Shown here piece by piece: positions 8,744 through 20,114 of a stretch of 64,000 nucleotides of DNA. The DNA comes from Gliomastix tumulicola (taxonomy: Eukaryota > Ascomycota > Sordariomycetes > Hypocreales > Bionectriaceae). The stretch covers positions 248,001 to 312,000 of the forward strand of contig BCHX01000007.1 in assembly GCA_001599755.1 (NCBI GenBank), in the 5' to 3' direction. The translations under genes and the position numbers were made by a program. Under the pieces are notes generated by a model, which worked only from the letters and a program-made list of their open reading frames with translations, was not told the origin of the DNA and searched no databases. The stretch's first letter is position 1; each line of letters starts with the position of its first letter.

Positions 8744-11536
8744 CTAAGCCTCTTCGCCATCGTCGCCACGCAGGCCAAGGATCTGCTCGTCAGGCAGCAT
8801 GATGGCACGATCAAGCATGTACGGCAAGCCACGGTGCCGGCCCCGGATCATCATGGCGCAGATGACAAGCTTGCCAAACGTGGAGAACATGCCTGAGAGG
8901 GATGTCATGACCGTCGGATAGCCGAGACTGAGCCCGACGTTGCCACTGGACAGAACTGTCAGCACACTATACTATACCTCCCTGAAGTAAGTAGGCTGTT
9001 CCGGAGGGTTAACTCACTATGCTGATGTAACCTCAAAGAAGATAGTCCAGACGGTGAATGCCTGTACCTTGTCAGCTTCCGACGTCACCCTGTTTCTTTT
9101 CTTTCACGCAGCACGAGGAAGGAAACCTAGACTGATGTGCTAGTAGACTGAGGGGAGAAGGGAAGAGGGAACTTACTGGCTCGTTGACGTCGGCAATCCT
9201 CTTGGACTCGGCAATGCAGAGGATGAAAATGCCGAGGAAGATATACCAAAGATCAAAGTTCAGCTGGTTCGCCATGTGATTCAGGATGTACGAGCGGGGG
9301 TTGTCCTCGTCCAGGCTGCCCTCGGCCGCGTAGACGCCGAGGGTGCGCTCCTCGTACGTGTTGGACGCGCGGATGCTGAGGGCGACGGGGAAGATGGCGA
9401 TGTACATCATGATCATCAGGCTGAACTGGACGGCCGGGCTGACGTTGGCGAGGTTGAAGGACGCCGTCCCGGTGTGTCTCGACGAGGCGGCCTGGAAGAT
9501 GGCGGCGAGGATGCGCTGACCCACGGGAAGCACGTTGACTTCCGGGTTCTTGAGGTCCAGCACGATGATGAGCAGGGTGTCGATGAAGTTGAGGGCGAAG
9601 ATGATGCCGAACAGGATCCAGGTGACGCGGCTGGGGAAGAGCAGCGTGTAGCAGCGCCGCGGATGCGCGAGGAGGAACGAGACGGGCTCCTGGATGCGGC
9701 TCTTGCTCGGCATGACCTTGGAGATGGTCCAAATGACGAGCCGCAGGAAGACGGGGTAGAGCGTGTTGCCGGCAAAGGCGAGGAAGCTCATGGCGATCAT
9801 CGGCCACGGAGCGTCGCGGAAGGAGATCATCGAGTCCGGCGTCAGCGTGAACCCCAGATTGTCCACCATGGTCTGTGACGAGTAGAATGCCCTGTCGAGA
9901 TCCGGAGTCAGTGTCTGTCTGTTCGCTCCTATGTACGAGGATCCTGCAAAAGGGTCACAGGCTACTTACCACCAGATGGGGTTCTGCCCTATCTCGGCAA
10001 GATAGTCCGTGTACTTGGAGTTGGCATACTGAATCCATCCCACCAGACAGATGGCGCCGAACAGATGGAGGCCGAAGAAATACGCTGCGAGGAAGGATGA
10101 GCAACGCGTTTAGGGAGGGGGGGAAGAGGACACAAGCACGATAAGGGAATCTTCTTACAGAAGACGACCTTGAGCAGCAGCTGCAGACTCCGGTACTCCA
10201 GGCCGCCGATCTTCTCCCGATCCGCCTCGGTCAGGTTCTTGAAGTCGGAGTTGCGTCCGATGGTCGCGTGACGGGACAGCGCAAGGCCCTGGTCGACAGC
10301 GCTGGCTTGCCTGGAAGGGGGCCGGCCGGGCTCTGCGGCGAAAGAGTGGCGAGGCTGCGAGGGGCTCGAGTCGAGAATGAGGAGGGACTTGGCAAAGTGC
10401 ACCACGCCGTCGGCCGGCTGGGCTGCCGAGAGGCGCGAGTTGGCCGTGCGCCGCCTGCGGAGATGCATGTCGGACGGCGTCTCGCCATCGGGATAGATGG
10501 ACAGGTCTGCAAGGCCTCTGAGGTTAGCGGGGGAGCCCATCATGCATGTGATTGCTTGTGTGTGTGTGTGTGCTCCGTCTTACCGTCCCGCGAAGACGCC
10601 CTGGTCGGTGCTTTGGCAGTCGGGGTAAAGCCTATATAGAAAGCTAGGTGAGACAATGTCTTCTCTTGGACGACGAGGGGCGTGAAGTGCGGATACTGAC
10701 CTTGCTCGCGCTCGCGAGGGCCGGGAATATACAGCGTCGAGTCGCTACGAGGGTCGTGGACCGCAGGATCAAAGGTGATGCGTTGACTGGCGACTGGCTG
10801 CTCTGGCATGGCGCCGTTCTGGTTGGATGGAGCGTTCTCGTTGGAGGAAGGGACCACGTCCGCCGTGTTTGCCGTATTCACATCAAGCCCTGACAGGCTG
10901 GCCTTGTCCAGCGATGCTCTGTCGTTCTCGACGTCTTTGCTCTGATCTGCCTCGTGCGCGGGCTGCTGGCCACGCGTGAGTAGCTTGGGTGCTGGCATGG
11001 CCTGTCAGATCAGTTCGTCCTCGTCGAGCTGCGAGGTAGTAGTGGCGCAGTGGGACGGTCCTTACCAACTTTCTGGAGGTGCTTGCGGAACCAGAAGAGG
11101 CGCACGAGTACGGTAAACGCGTTGATAAAGCCCAGGTTGGTGAACATGGGAATGAAGTAGATGTAGAGCTGCTGGTACATATACAGCTCCTTGACGTCGA
11201 CACTGCGGAGTAGCAGGGCAGAGCAAGCCGTCTCTGGTCAGTCGCGCACAGGTTTAACCCATCACTCTTAGATCAGTCGGGGGGGCGAGGAGCTCACGTA
11301 TTGAGGCCGGACTCGGTCGACGCGCTGGCGCCAAAGAAGAAGGCATCGACAGCCTTGAGGTTCCCGCCGGGATACAGGACGGCCAAGGAGAGGATGCTCA
11401 TGAATAGGATGTACGCATCTGTTGGGTTGGATGCCCTTGGTCAGCACATATGGACTGCCCGCTTGAATGAGTATGGGAGAGGCTTGCAGTGAATCGTGAC
11501 GAAGTTCACCGGCGGCGTGAACCTGGACCACCTCAT
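8744..11536 (-). CDS. TRK-family high-affinity potassium transporter
   Basis: Exons on the minus strand, high to low: 11488-11536, 11298-11418, 11070-11202, 10584-11001 (with a possible 69-nt intron 10632-10700), 10159-10506, 9970-10084, 9177-9891, 9018-9061 and 8744-8945, giving about 690-715 aa. All four pore loops of Trk/Ktr/HKT transporters are present: GASASTESGLNT, NLGFTLTPDSMISF, HTGTASFNLANVSPAVQ and FEVTSAYGNVGLSLGYP, with membrane helices between. The protein imports K+ across the plasma membrane. The hydrophilic region of about 220 residues between loops 1 and 2 is the expected cytosolic loop. The first intron has a GC donor (ACT|GCAAGC), supported by the conserved joint NFVTIHYAYILF. 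The exon 3 donor is uncertain: 11070 keeps the frame, while the stronger donor at 11066 would not. Confidence 0.88.
10559..10571 (+). repeat. (GT)n microsatellite inside a TRK intron
   Basis: A GT run (CA on the coding strand) lies within the intron 10507-10583 of the potassium transporter gene. Confidence 0.7.
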
Positions 11537-13118
11537 GGCGGGCGAACTGGAAAGGAGGAGCGATGACGAAGGAGGGAGTGAACGAAGAAATGAATGAATG
11601 AAAGAATAAACAGACACAAGAAGGTGGGTGAGACGCAGGGGGAGGGAAGACAACGGACGAAACACTGCAGGGTGCATGGCTACGAGGAGAGTAGCTGTAG
11701 GCAGGGAACATATAGGCAGGTGACCGACGGCGGCCTCCGGGGAGGCCTCAGAGCCGTGAGCCCGCACGAGTGCAAATCGGGACACTTCAGCCGCCACCTC
11801 GTGATGGTGCTGTGAAAAATCCCACTCGTGGGGGCCATGTCGACGCAGGGTTCTGCACTTGCATTTCCCCTTTTGCTCCCTCCCGAGTCGCGATGTCATA
11901 ACGCATGCGCTCCCCGACCTAAAATCGGCACTAAACGAGCCGCCCACCGGCTTCATCCAATCCCAGTAATGCCTCACCCCACCCAAGACCCCGATCTACG
12001 CCTCAAAGTCAATGGGCATGGTCCTTGATAGGTTCTCAGCTTGGATGGATGCAACTGTATCCCTTGAATTGAGTTGGAGGGAGAGCCGATGGGACGTGGC
12101 ATGTGTATGCAACGCAATCTGTTGGCCTCGTGGCTTTGCCCGATGCCCGGCTTACGCGGTAGGTTCAAAGAACATGGAGTGTCCTATATATGGCAGCTCC
12201 TCTGCGTGGGAGCGTACCCTTGGCGGCTGGGCTGCTCGGGGGATCAACAGCGACCAGAAGTCATATGGCCAACAGCCTCAACATGACATATATGGATTCC
12301 GTTTCGAGTAGCTGTAGCTCAGTTGTCTTTGTCTCATGGCAAGCGCTGGGCATCTGCTGTGCATGTGCACGTGTTAATAGCGCCCAGAAGCGCGCGTTCA
12401 AGCACGGCGGTCTTGTCCAACAAGTCGCCTCCCGTACGTGAGGAAGTGAGAAGGGGCCAGGGCACAATGGATTTATTAAAGCCCAGTCATCGAGGACCAT
12501 GAGCCCTGCGGTCCAATATACCTGGACGAGACTACGAGTGTGTATGTAGTGCATGTGCTAAGTGGAGAGGACTTCTGAATGTCCGTCTATCCGCTTGCGA
12601 CTGACAGGCAGCCTCAGCTCCACTTGCGGATAGACGGTAAGATGCATCATAGGCTGGGCAGGCGAGCTGAAGGCCCGCTCTCTTGAGTCCGGGGAGCGTG
12701 GCACGGGCTGCCTCCCTCGTCTAAACATGGCATATCCGGATCGATGAACGACTTTCAGGTTAGTGGCCATGCCCACACCCTTGCTAATAAATGTCCCTCA
12801 TGGATGGTCAAACGCGTCTGCGCGGATATTATGATGCGGGAACGTGGACTAGTCTTACGGGCACGAGCCTCGGCTATCCAAGTATGAGTTATAAAGGGTA
12901 CGACTGTTGTGGCTGCCTTTACTATCATATTGAACGAAAGTAGGAGAATCAACCGAGAAGAATTTTCCTCCACTCCTCACTCGGCTTTGCAAATACGGCT
13001 TGAATACCTTGTGCAGCGCGACGCGCCGTTGCAGACCCTCCTCTTTGTAATACTCTACCAGCAGGGCGAAGAACAGAGACAGCAGCTGAAGCCGGGCATG
13101 GACAAGGTCGAGCGACCA

Positions 13119-13518
13119 TCATTTGACTATTCTGTCCGTGAATATGTCTTCTAGCATCTTGGTAGATTGGCACTGGATATCAACCCGCCCTCTCGAAAAG
13201 ATGAGAAACCACCTCGAAAGGAGACGTTCTTGGAACATCCATGCTCTGGTGTTCCACCCTGACCTGGCAAGACTTGCTTCGGTTGGCTGCCTCAGGATCA
13301 GCGACAATATGTCACCTGGGAAATGTGACGGCCAAGGAACCAGTTTTGATCATTCAGACGAGCTTGGTAGTTGATGTTGAAATCGAAGTCTGGCGTCGGT
13401 GCTCTCAAGACAAGATAGGAGTCGCAATCCCGTCGGGGAGTATCCGACCAGCCAGTCCGCAGCCGTTCTGTGCCGTGGTTTCCCATGCGCCCCGTAGAGT
13501 CAGGAAGATCGCGGCTGC
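13119..13518 (-). pseudogene. Decayed HET-domain (heterokaryon incompatibility) gene fragment
   Basis: On the minus strand one frame reads GDILSLILRQPTEASL and then SGWNTRAWMFQERLLSRW, followed by GRVDIQCQSTKMLEDIF. This is the conserved block just after the HET domain (xRAWTFQERLLSRR, then the QC-ST motif). Going upstream in the same frame, a TGA stop lies at 13350-13352, beyond which further HET-like text appears (AAIFLTLRGAWETTAQNG). The frame ends at 13119. No start codon or complete N-terminal HET core is seen, so this looks like a dead fragment. An undetected intron spanning the stop is a less likely alternative. Confidence 0.55.
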
Positions 13519-13620
13519 CTGATGGGCTCACTGGGTGGTGCTGCATGATACGCGAAAGGTACGTGAGCGGCACATCACATCCAAGTGAGCCCTGGTAGCA
13601 CACCAATCTGCAAGACAGCT

Positions 13621-13646
13621 GCATGGTCGTTCTGCATGGTCGTTCT
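13621..13646 (+). repeat. 13-bp perfect tandem duplication
   Basis: The unit GCATGGTCGTTCT occurs twice head to tail. Confidence 0.85.
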
Positions 13647-14236
13647 GCATGTAGCTTGCTGCCCAACTTGATAGCCACGTCAGTCATCCCATATTCTGCG
13701 CTGCCTCGTCTTTGTAAGGAGACCCGTGGAATTAGTATCACTGGTCCGCTCGTGTACGAATACCTGACGAGGGATAAGCACAGGGTGTCTCCGGTGACCC
13801 TGCTTTTTGTCACCCTAATGTTTATTTCGGTTCCTGAAGGGATGCCCGGTCAAGATCAGATAGGGCAGTAAGCAGCGTAATGCTGTAAGATGTCGACTGA
13901 ACAAGAACCATGATACTCCTCCACCATCTGACCTTCCCCCGTACCGCTCGATACCAAGAAAGTCGATCCTACTACGGCACTGTTGAAGATGGTCAAGCCC
14001 GTGTCAAAGACACCGACGTAGACACCCGTACGCCCATAGAATGTCACATTGTGGACGAGACCAATATTCGCGGAATATCAAAACACTAGCGATTGTGGGA
14101 GATGGTGCGGTTCAACGCCTATATATACTTTTTCGAATACCATAGCAAAAAGTCATCCAGCTTTCATACCTCCCAACCCATGATAACGCAACAAAGGAAC
14201 GTGTGAATGGCCAATGCTCTTCCCTAACTATGGGCA

Positions 14237-17200
14237 TCATGACGACTCAAAAGATTGCAGCTTCACCAGCTCCGCATACAGACCGTCCAACGCGATCAGC
14301 TCGCTATGGGTACCACTCTCGCTCACACGACCCTGATCGATGACCAGGATCTTATCAGCATTCTTGATGGTAGCCAGACGATGCGCCACCGAAACAGTGG
14401 TCCGGCCCTTGGCAGCGCTGTTCAGCGCAATCTGGACAACGCTCTCTGACTCCGAGTCGAGCGCCGACGTGGCCTCGTCGAGGAGCAGGACCTTCGGCCG
14501 TCGGATCAACGCTCTCGCGATGGCGATGCGCTGCTTCTGACCACCCGAGAGCAGGACACCCTGGCTACCGATGTCCGTGTCGAAGCCCTCGGGCAGAGAC
14601 ACGATGAAGTCGTAGATGTTGGCGTCGCGGCACGCGGCCTCGAGCGCCTCCTCGGAGACTTCCTCGTCGCCACGGCGGCCGAGGCAGATGTTGTCCCGGA
14701 GAGTGCCCTGGAAGAGCGCGGGCTCCTGGCTCACGAGTGCGAGGTGCGCTCTGTACTCGCTTGGCTTGATGCCGGCGACGTCGACGCCATCGATGAGGAC
14801 CTGGCCGTGCACCGGGTCGTAGAAACGCTCCAGCAGTGAGATGGTTGTGCTCTTGCCGCAGCCAGAGGGGCCGACGAGGGCAATGTGCTGGCCAGGCTCG
14901 ACGACCAAGTTCAGTCCACGGAGGACAGGACGGTCAGGACGAGTGGGATAGTGGAAGTGCACGTCGCGGAACTCGAGCTTGCCGCTGATCTGCTCCAGGT
15001 CCCGACCCTGCGCCGCATCCGACGTGTCGATCTTGGGATGACTGTCGAAGAGGACTCTGAGCCGGGCAGCCGAGTGCCTCGCCTTGACGAAGTCAGGGAC
15101 GAAGGTGAGCAGGCTGCCGGCAGTCGACGCGCCGAAGATGACGGACATGAGGCACACGAAGAATTGGAAGATGTTGTAGTCGCCCGAGGCCAGGCGCGTG
15201 CTGCCGAACCAGAAGCCCAGACCCAGGCACAGGTACAGCGCACACTGGGCGAAGGCGTAGACGGCACCGGACTTGGCGACGGAGATGAGACTCTCCCTGC
15301 CCTGGGCGTTGAGCGTGGCCTTGTACTTGCCGGCGATCTCGGCCTCCAGCGTGAGCGACGCGACGGTCCTCATAGCCGCGATGTTCTCGGCCGCGTAGGC
15401 AGCCGACGTGACGTAGATGCGCGAGGCGCGGCCGACGTACTGCTGCAGCACCCAGAAGCGGAGGAAGCTGCAGCCGATGAGGACGGGCAGCACGGAGATG
15501 CACACGAGAGCAAGCTTCCACGCGATGACGAGGGACAGGGCGCTGCCGCCGATGATGATGGTCAGGGAGGTGATCATGTTGCCCAGGCTGGTGCCGCTGA
15601 TGGTGCTGATCTGCGTGGTCTCCATGACGAGGTTGGCCGTCAGGGCACCGGCGCTGTTCTCGCGCTGGTCGTAGAAGCTCACGTCCTGGCGGAGGAGCTG
15701 CTTGAAGGTCTCGCGTCTGATGCGGCGGACGAGCGCCTCCGTCGCGTAGGCGAAGGTCGTGGACTGGACGGCGTAGGCCATCAGGGTGACGAGACCGAGC
15801 ATGAGGAACATGAGAGACCAGAAGTTGGAGTCGGACTGAACCTCCCACCTGTCGTGGAAGGGAGAGCCGATGTTGCTCAGCGTGATCATCTGCTTAGCGA
15901 AGAAGACTGTCGGACGTGTGTCAGTCAGTAAATGAAGCAAACACTCATCAAGAGATCAAATGGGCTTACCTGAGTGAACGGGGGTTCCAAGACCACAGAT
16001 GATGCAGAAGCAAAAGGCGACAAACATCACCTTGAACTCGGGCTTGCCGAAGCTGAGCGTCCACTTCAGCAGAGCCAGGAAAGTGTACTTCTCTGGCGCC
16101 AGCTCCGGCAGATCACTGTTGATGATGGCCGCCAGCGTCGGGTTCGCGTCGTCCGCGGCCGAAGCACTTGGGGAGGAGGCCGAGGCAGCATCGTGGAACT
16201 GCTCGGTCACGGTCTGGCTCTTCTTGAGGCCGTCACCGGCGTCCTTGCTCTCGTCGTCATTGTCGCTGCTCGAGCCAGGCTCGTCCGTGTGGGCAAAGTT
16301 CTGGGTGCTGACGAGGTCGTAGTAGGCGCCACGGCTCTCAACAAGCTGGTCGTGGGTGCCCTGCTCGACGACCTTGCCGCTGGACATGACAACGATCTTG
16401 TCGGCGTTGCGGATCGTGGAGAGACGGTGGGCAATGACGATTGTGGTGCGACCGACGCTGGCCTGCTCAAGGGCAGCCTGGACGACGGCCTCGGACTTGG
16501 TATCCAGAGCTGAGGTAGCTTCGTCGAGGAGAAGAACTGGCGGCGGATCATGTCAGTTTCAATTCGTCGCCGTTCGCGGAAGCTGATGAAGACTCACTCT
16601 TGGGGTCGGACACAATGGCTCGGGCAATGGCAATGCGCTGCTTCTGACCGCCAGACAGAAGGGCGCCTCGCTGGCCGACATCCGTATCATAGCCCTCGGC
16701 AAGCTGCGAGATGAAGTCATGCGCATTGGCCTTGCGTGCGGCAGCGACAACAAGCTCCCGCTGCGCTTCCTCGTCTGCATGCTCGCTGGGCGATCCAATG
16801 AGGCCGTGACGGATGTTGTCCAAGATGGAACCAGCAAACAGGACGGGCTCCTGGCCAACCATGCCAATCTGGCGACGGAGCCAGCCGAGGTTCAGGCCCT
16901 CGATGTTGCGACCGTCCAGCAGAACCTCTCCCTTGACGGGCTCGTAGAAGCGCTCGATGAGACCGACAATGGTGCTCTTGCCTGAGCCAGAGGCACCGAC
17001 GAGAGCGGTGACCTTGCCGGCCTCAAAGTCCAGTGTCACGTCCTGCAGGACGGTGAGCTCGGGGCGCGAGGGATAGATGTGCTTGAGGCCCTTGAGCTGG
17101 AGGAGTCCCGTGACGCCGCCGGGCTTCTCGCCCTTGCCGCTGTTGACGGCACTGATGGCCGTCTGGCGGTCAATGACGGTCATCAGGTTGGACGACGTGC

Positions 17201-18392
17201 TGATGGCATTGGTCAGGCCCTGGAAGTAGGGACCGATAGACCCGATGTTGAAGGAGCCGATCATGACCGACATGAGGGCCGTGATCATGCGCTCGAGAGG
17301 AAGCTCGTTTCTCGCGATGAACAGCGAACCCTGCCAGAAACCAAGACCGTAGGTCAGCGGCATCACGCCCATGACCACAGCCATCATCATGCCCACAGCG
17401 GCCTTCATGCGCACGCCGTAGTGCTGCATCGCCGTGAGGTGTCTGTCGTACTGCTGCGTCACGTCGCGCTGGCTGCCAAAGGCAATGGCCACGCGCACAG
17501 CCGTGAAGACCTCCTGGGTGAGGGAGCTGGCCTTGGTGGTCGCGGCGATGGACGGCAGATTCCACTTGAGGACGAGGACGCTCCAGACGGCCGTGTTGAC
17601 GAAGAGGAAGACGAAGACGGAGCTCATGATGAGCGTCAGCTTCCACGAGATGATGAAACCGATGAGGTAACCGGTGACGAGCGTGGACAGCGACGCGATC
17701 AGCAGGCCAATCTTCTCCGAGATGCCGTCCTGCACGCGGTCGGCATCGACGGTGATCTTGACGGCGACCTCGCCGGCGCCGACCTTATCGAAGAATCCAA
17801 TGTTCTGATGCAGGCAGCTCTCGAGGTATTGCTGGCGGAGGTTGGTGGCAATGTGCTCTCCCGTGTATACGAAGCCGACGGTAGAGATGTACGTCGTGAA
17901 GAAGGTACCGATGGCCAGGTAGACAAAGTACAGGACAAACTTGACCATCTGGTTGTTGAACTCGTCGTAATCAATGGTCTTGAACGCGAGATAATCCTGG
18001 AACACGCCCTGCAGCCCGCCAAAGATGATGGTCATGAGCGGCATGGCCGCACCGGACGCGATCGAGCACAGCCCGGCGGCCGCGATGATGAGCAGGTCGA
18101 GCTTGGTCGCATAGCGGTAGAGGTGGAAGAAGGAGTACTTGGGCTCGGGCACGTCGACCTGTCGCTTGAGGATGGCGGCTTCGTCTTCGGGCAGATGGCC
18201 GTAGGGATCGTGAGTCGTCGACGCGTCGTCGCTGGCAGTCTGCTCGCCGTCACCGGACTCGGGGGTCTGTGCCTTCTTCTCGGAGGCCGGGGCGACGGTT
18301 GCTGTTGTTGTCTCGTCGGTGCTGCTGTTGGACGGCACCGGCTGCTTGTCAGCCACCCCTGCCGGGGTTGGCTTTTCGTTTGACAGCTCCAT
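14237..18392 (-). CDS. Full-length ABCB (P-glycoprotein/MDR type) exporter
   Basis: Three exons (18392-16598, 16536-15970, 15906-14237) encode 1343 aa arranged TMD-NBD-TMD-NBD. NBD1 has Walker A GASGSGKST (about residue 466), signature LSGGQKQR (about 577), Walker B ILLLDEATSALD formed exactly across intron 1, and H-loop VIAHRLST. NBD2 has GPSGCGKST (about 1132), LSGGQKQR (about 1236), VLLLDEATSALD and SVAHRLAT. Both ATP sites look intact. The N-terminal 80 or so residues are hydrophilic and Ser/Thr-rich. The family pumps hydrophobic drugs, peptides or pheromones out across the plasma membrane. Position near the peptide synthetase, with only a dioxygenase gene between, makes it a candidate exporter or self-resistance pump for the peptide. 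A housekeeping MDR role cannot be excluded. Confidence 0.93.
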
Positions 18393-18832
18393 GGTGAGGA
18401 AATCGAGAGAAGAGAACTTCCGCCAAAATCGACGAGGATATCAAACAGACGACCAGCCAGGCGATTGACAGTTGACCAGGTTCTGCCAGCGATTCGATGG
18501 ACAAATCGCCAATTCAGTGAATGGCAACAATGGAAAAGTTGCCAGAGGGCGGCAAAATGCGATGGATGATTGGTGATAGGCAACACAGCCAGGGCACAAT
18601 TCTTAGGCGCTAGGCAGGTCGGTCGCGTACAGAAGACAGCATACCCCTGTCTGCCCGTTTGCCTTACCCTTTCCCTCCCGTAGCAGTGCGAGTGATGTTA
18701 CGTAAATTGCAGTGGTGGGTGTGCTGTGCTGTGCTGAGAGGGAAGAAGCCCCCTGCTGGATGATGGGGCCCCTTATTCACTGCCAAAAAGTCGACCGCGC
18801 TTCTGCACGGGCGGCTCCTTGTAAGACGGGGT

Positions 18833-18835
<3 letters not shown>

Positions 18836-18863
<28 letters not shown>
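18836..18863 (+). repeat. (CTG)9 trinucleotide microsatellite
   Basis: About nine consecutive CTG units lie in the region upstream of the ABC transporter gene. Confidence 0.8.
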
Positions 18864-18865
<2 letters not shown>

Positions 18866-19311
18866 GCAAAGACACGGACGGACGCTCAAGCACAGGTAGC
18901 CCAATATGGCATTCATCCCCTTTGCGGCCAGCTCTCGCCAACCGACCTATGAAAACCGCTGGAGACATGCGCGTGTTTGGCCGCCAGGGAGAAGCGAAGA
19001 ATCTTCTGAGAAAGTTCCTCCAGGCGCCCCCTGGGCAGAACCAACCCCAACGTGGACAGGGGGGAGCGGAGATTAACAAGGTCTGCTATGCAGTGCTGAC
19101 AACAGGGGTCTTGGATCGGCACAGATGGATCGGCACTCAGGACGGGCCAAGTACGGGCCTACTTACTTGCTGCACAGTCACCAGTACGAGTTCCCCTACT
19201 TGACTTGGAATAAACTCCAGGCACCATGTGCAGGCGAGTGCAACGTTGAGGCTCCATCTCTTCCCCCTCCCCCCATGATCCAATTGCCGTGCTACCCTGC
19301 CTGCAGTGTCT

Positions 19312-19337
19312 GGAGGCGATGACAGGAGGCGATGACA
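19312..19337 (+). repeat. 13-bp perfect tandem duplication
   Basis: The unit GGAGGCGATGACA occurs twice head to tail in non-coding DNA. Confidence 0.85.
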
Positions 19338-19543
19338 GGAATGATGACTGTGCTGGGCGTGGCCACTGAGGAAACGGCCCCGGCCGCCGTCATTCACGGC
19401 ACTGCATCGCCCTGCCAAAGCGAGACACGAGATGGAGGGTGGTCAGACTATGATTAATGATGGACAGAGAAGTGGTGCCGCCTCATCCGTCCATGACACA
19501 ACATTGCTACGGCATCGCATCACCATGCAGGTACTCGAACGTG

Positions 19544-19580
19544 AATTTTTTTTTTTTTTTCCTTTTTTTTCTTCTTCCCG
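19544..19580 (+). repeat. Poly-T/pyrimidine tract
   Basis: A run of about 15 T, then CC, then a second T run and CT-rich sequence. It could serve as a promoter pyrimidine element or simply be a slippage-prone homopolymer. Confidence 0.7.
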
Positions 19581-20114
19581 CCGATCTTACCCTCGGCGCC
19601 CCCCCGCTGTATTCCGTGACCGAATGTGACCCCAAAATGTGCTGTGGTCCGGAGGGAAATACCACCGTCTAAATAGAGACAAGTCCGCACGCACCACCAC
19701 TGGGGCTGATCCCCCTCTTTCGCCTTGGATGCCCAAGCTGGAGAACGGCGACTCCCTCGTGGGCTGGTTAGTGAACCATGTAACGTGCCCACGTGTGCGA
19801 ACTGGGCCAATCGTTGATGATCAGCAGGAGTATAGGCCAAAAAGAAAAGAGACACAACACGGAGTAATAGCTGGGTATGCAATATCACCCCGAGCTATGG
19901 CCTGGAGACTTGGAGAAGATGGGACACATCAAAGCAGCGAAACCCCGCAATAATATTTTTTTTCAGCTACAGGCTACAGATCCAGCTAGCTAATAGCCCA
20001 GTTCTTGATCATCATCAGTCATGCCCAAACCAGGCGAAAACAGCTGTGCGTTTCCCCGGGATGCAGATGCCCGAGCCGCCCCTTTCTCTCCCCCCGCGCG
20101 CCACCGTAGACATA

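Larger units (their letters stand above)
11537..14236 (-). other. 2.7 kb region with no intact gene
   Basis: It lies between the TRK and ABC transporter genes. It holds the HET remnant described separately (13119-13518) and a 13-bp tandem duplication. A short minus-strand frame at 13856-14047 contains GVYVGVFDTGLTIFNSAVVG, which could not be assigned to a family. Nothing else is recognisable. Confidence 0.5.
18393..20114 (-). other. Intergenic region between dioxygenase 3' end and ABC transporter start
   Basis: It holds the presumed ABC transporter promoter, a CTG microsatellite, a 13-bp duplication and a poly-T tract. No open frame has recognisable domains. Confidence 0.5.

Noticed and set aside
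11066..11069. The stronger donor GTAAGG at the end of TRK exon 3.
   Set aside because: It puts the next exon out of the frame that encodes the recognisable loop. The weaker GTTGGT donor four bases earlier in the transcript keeps it, though RNA data are needed.
12300..12345. A TAGCTCAGTTG string resembling a tRNA A box.
   Set aside because: No matching B box (GGTTCGA) or acceptor-stem pairing follows at tRNA distance.
13856..14047. Minus-strand frame with GVYVGVFDTGLTIFNS, first suspected to be a ketosynthase or protease piece.
   Set aside because: No second motif of either family is present in 64 codons, so no function can be supported.
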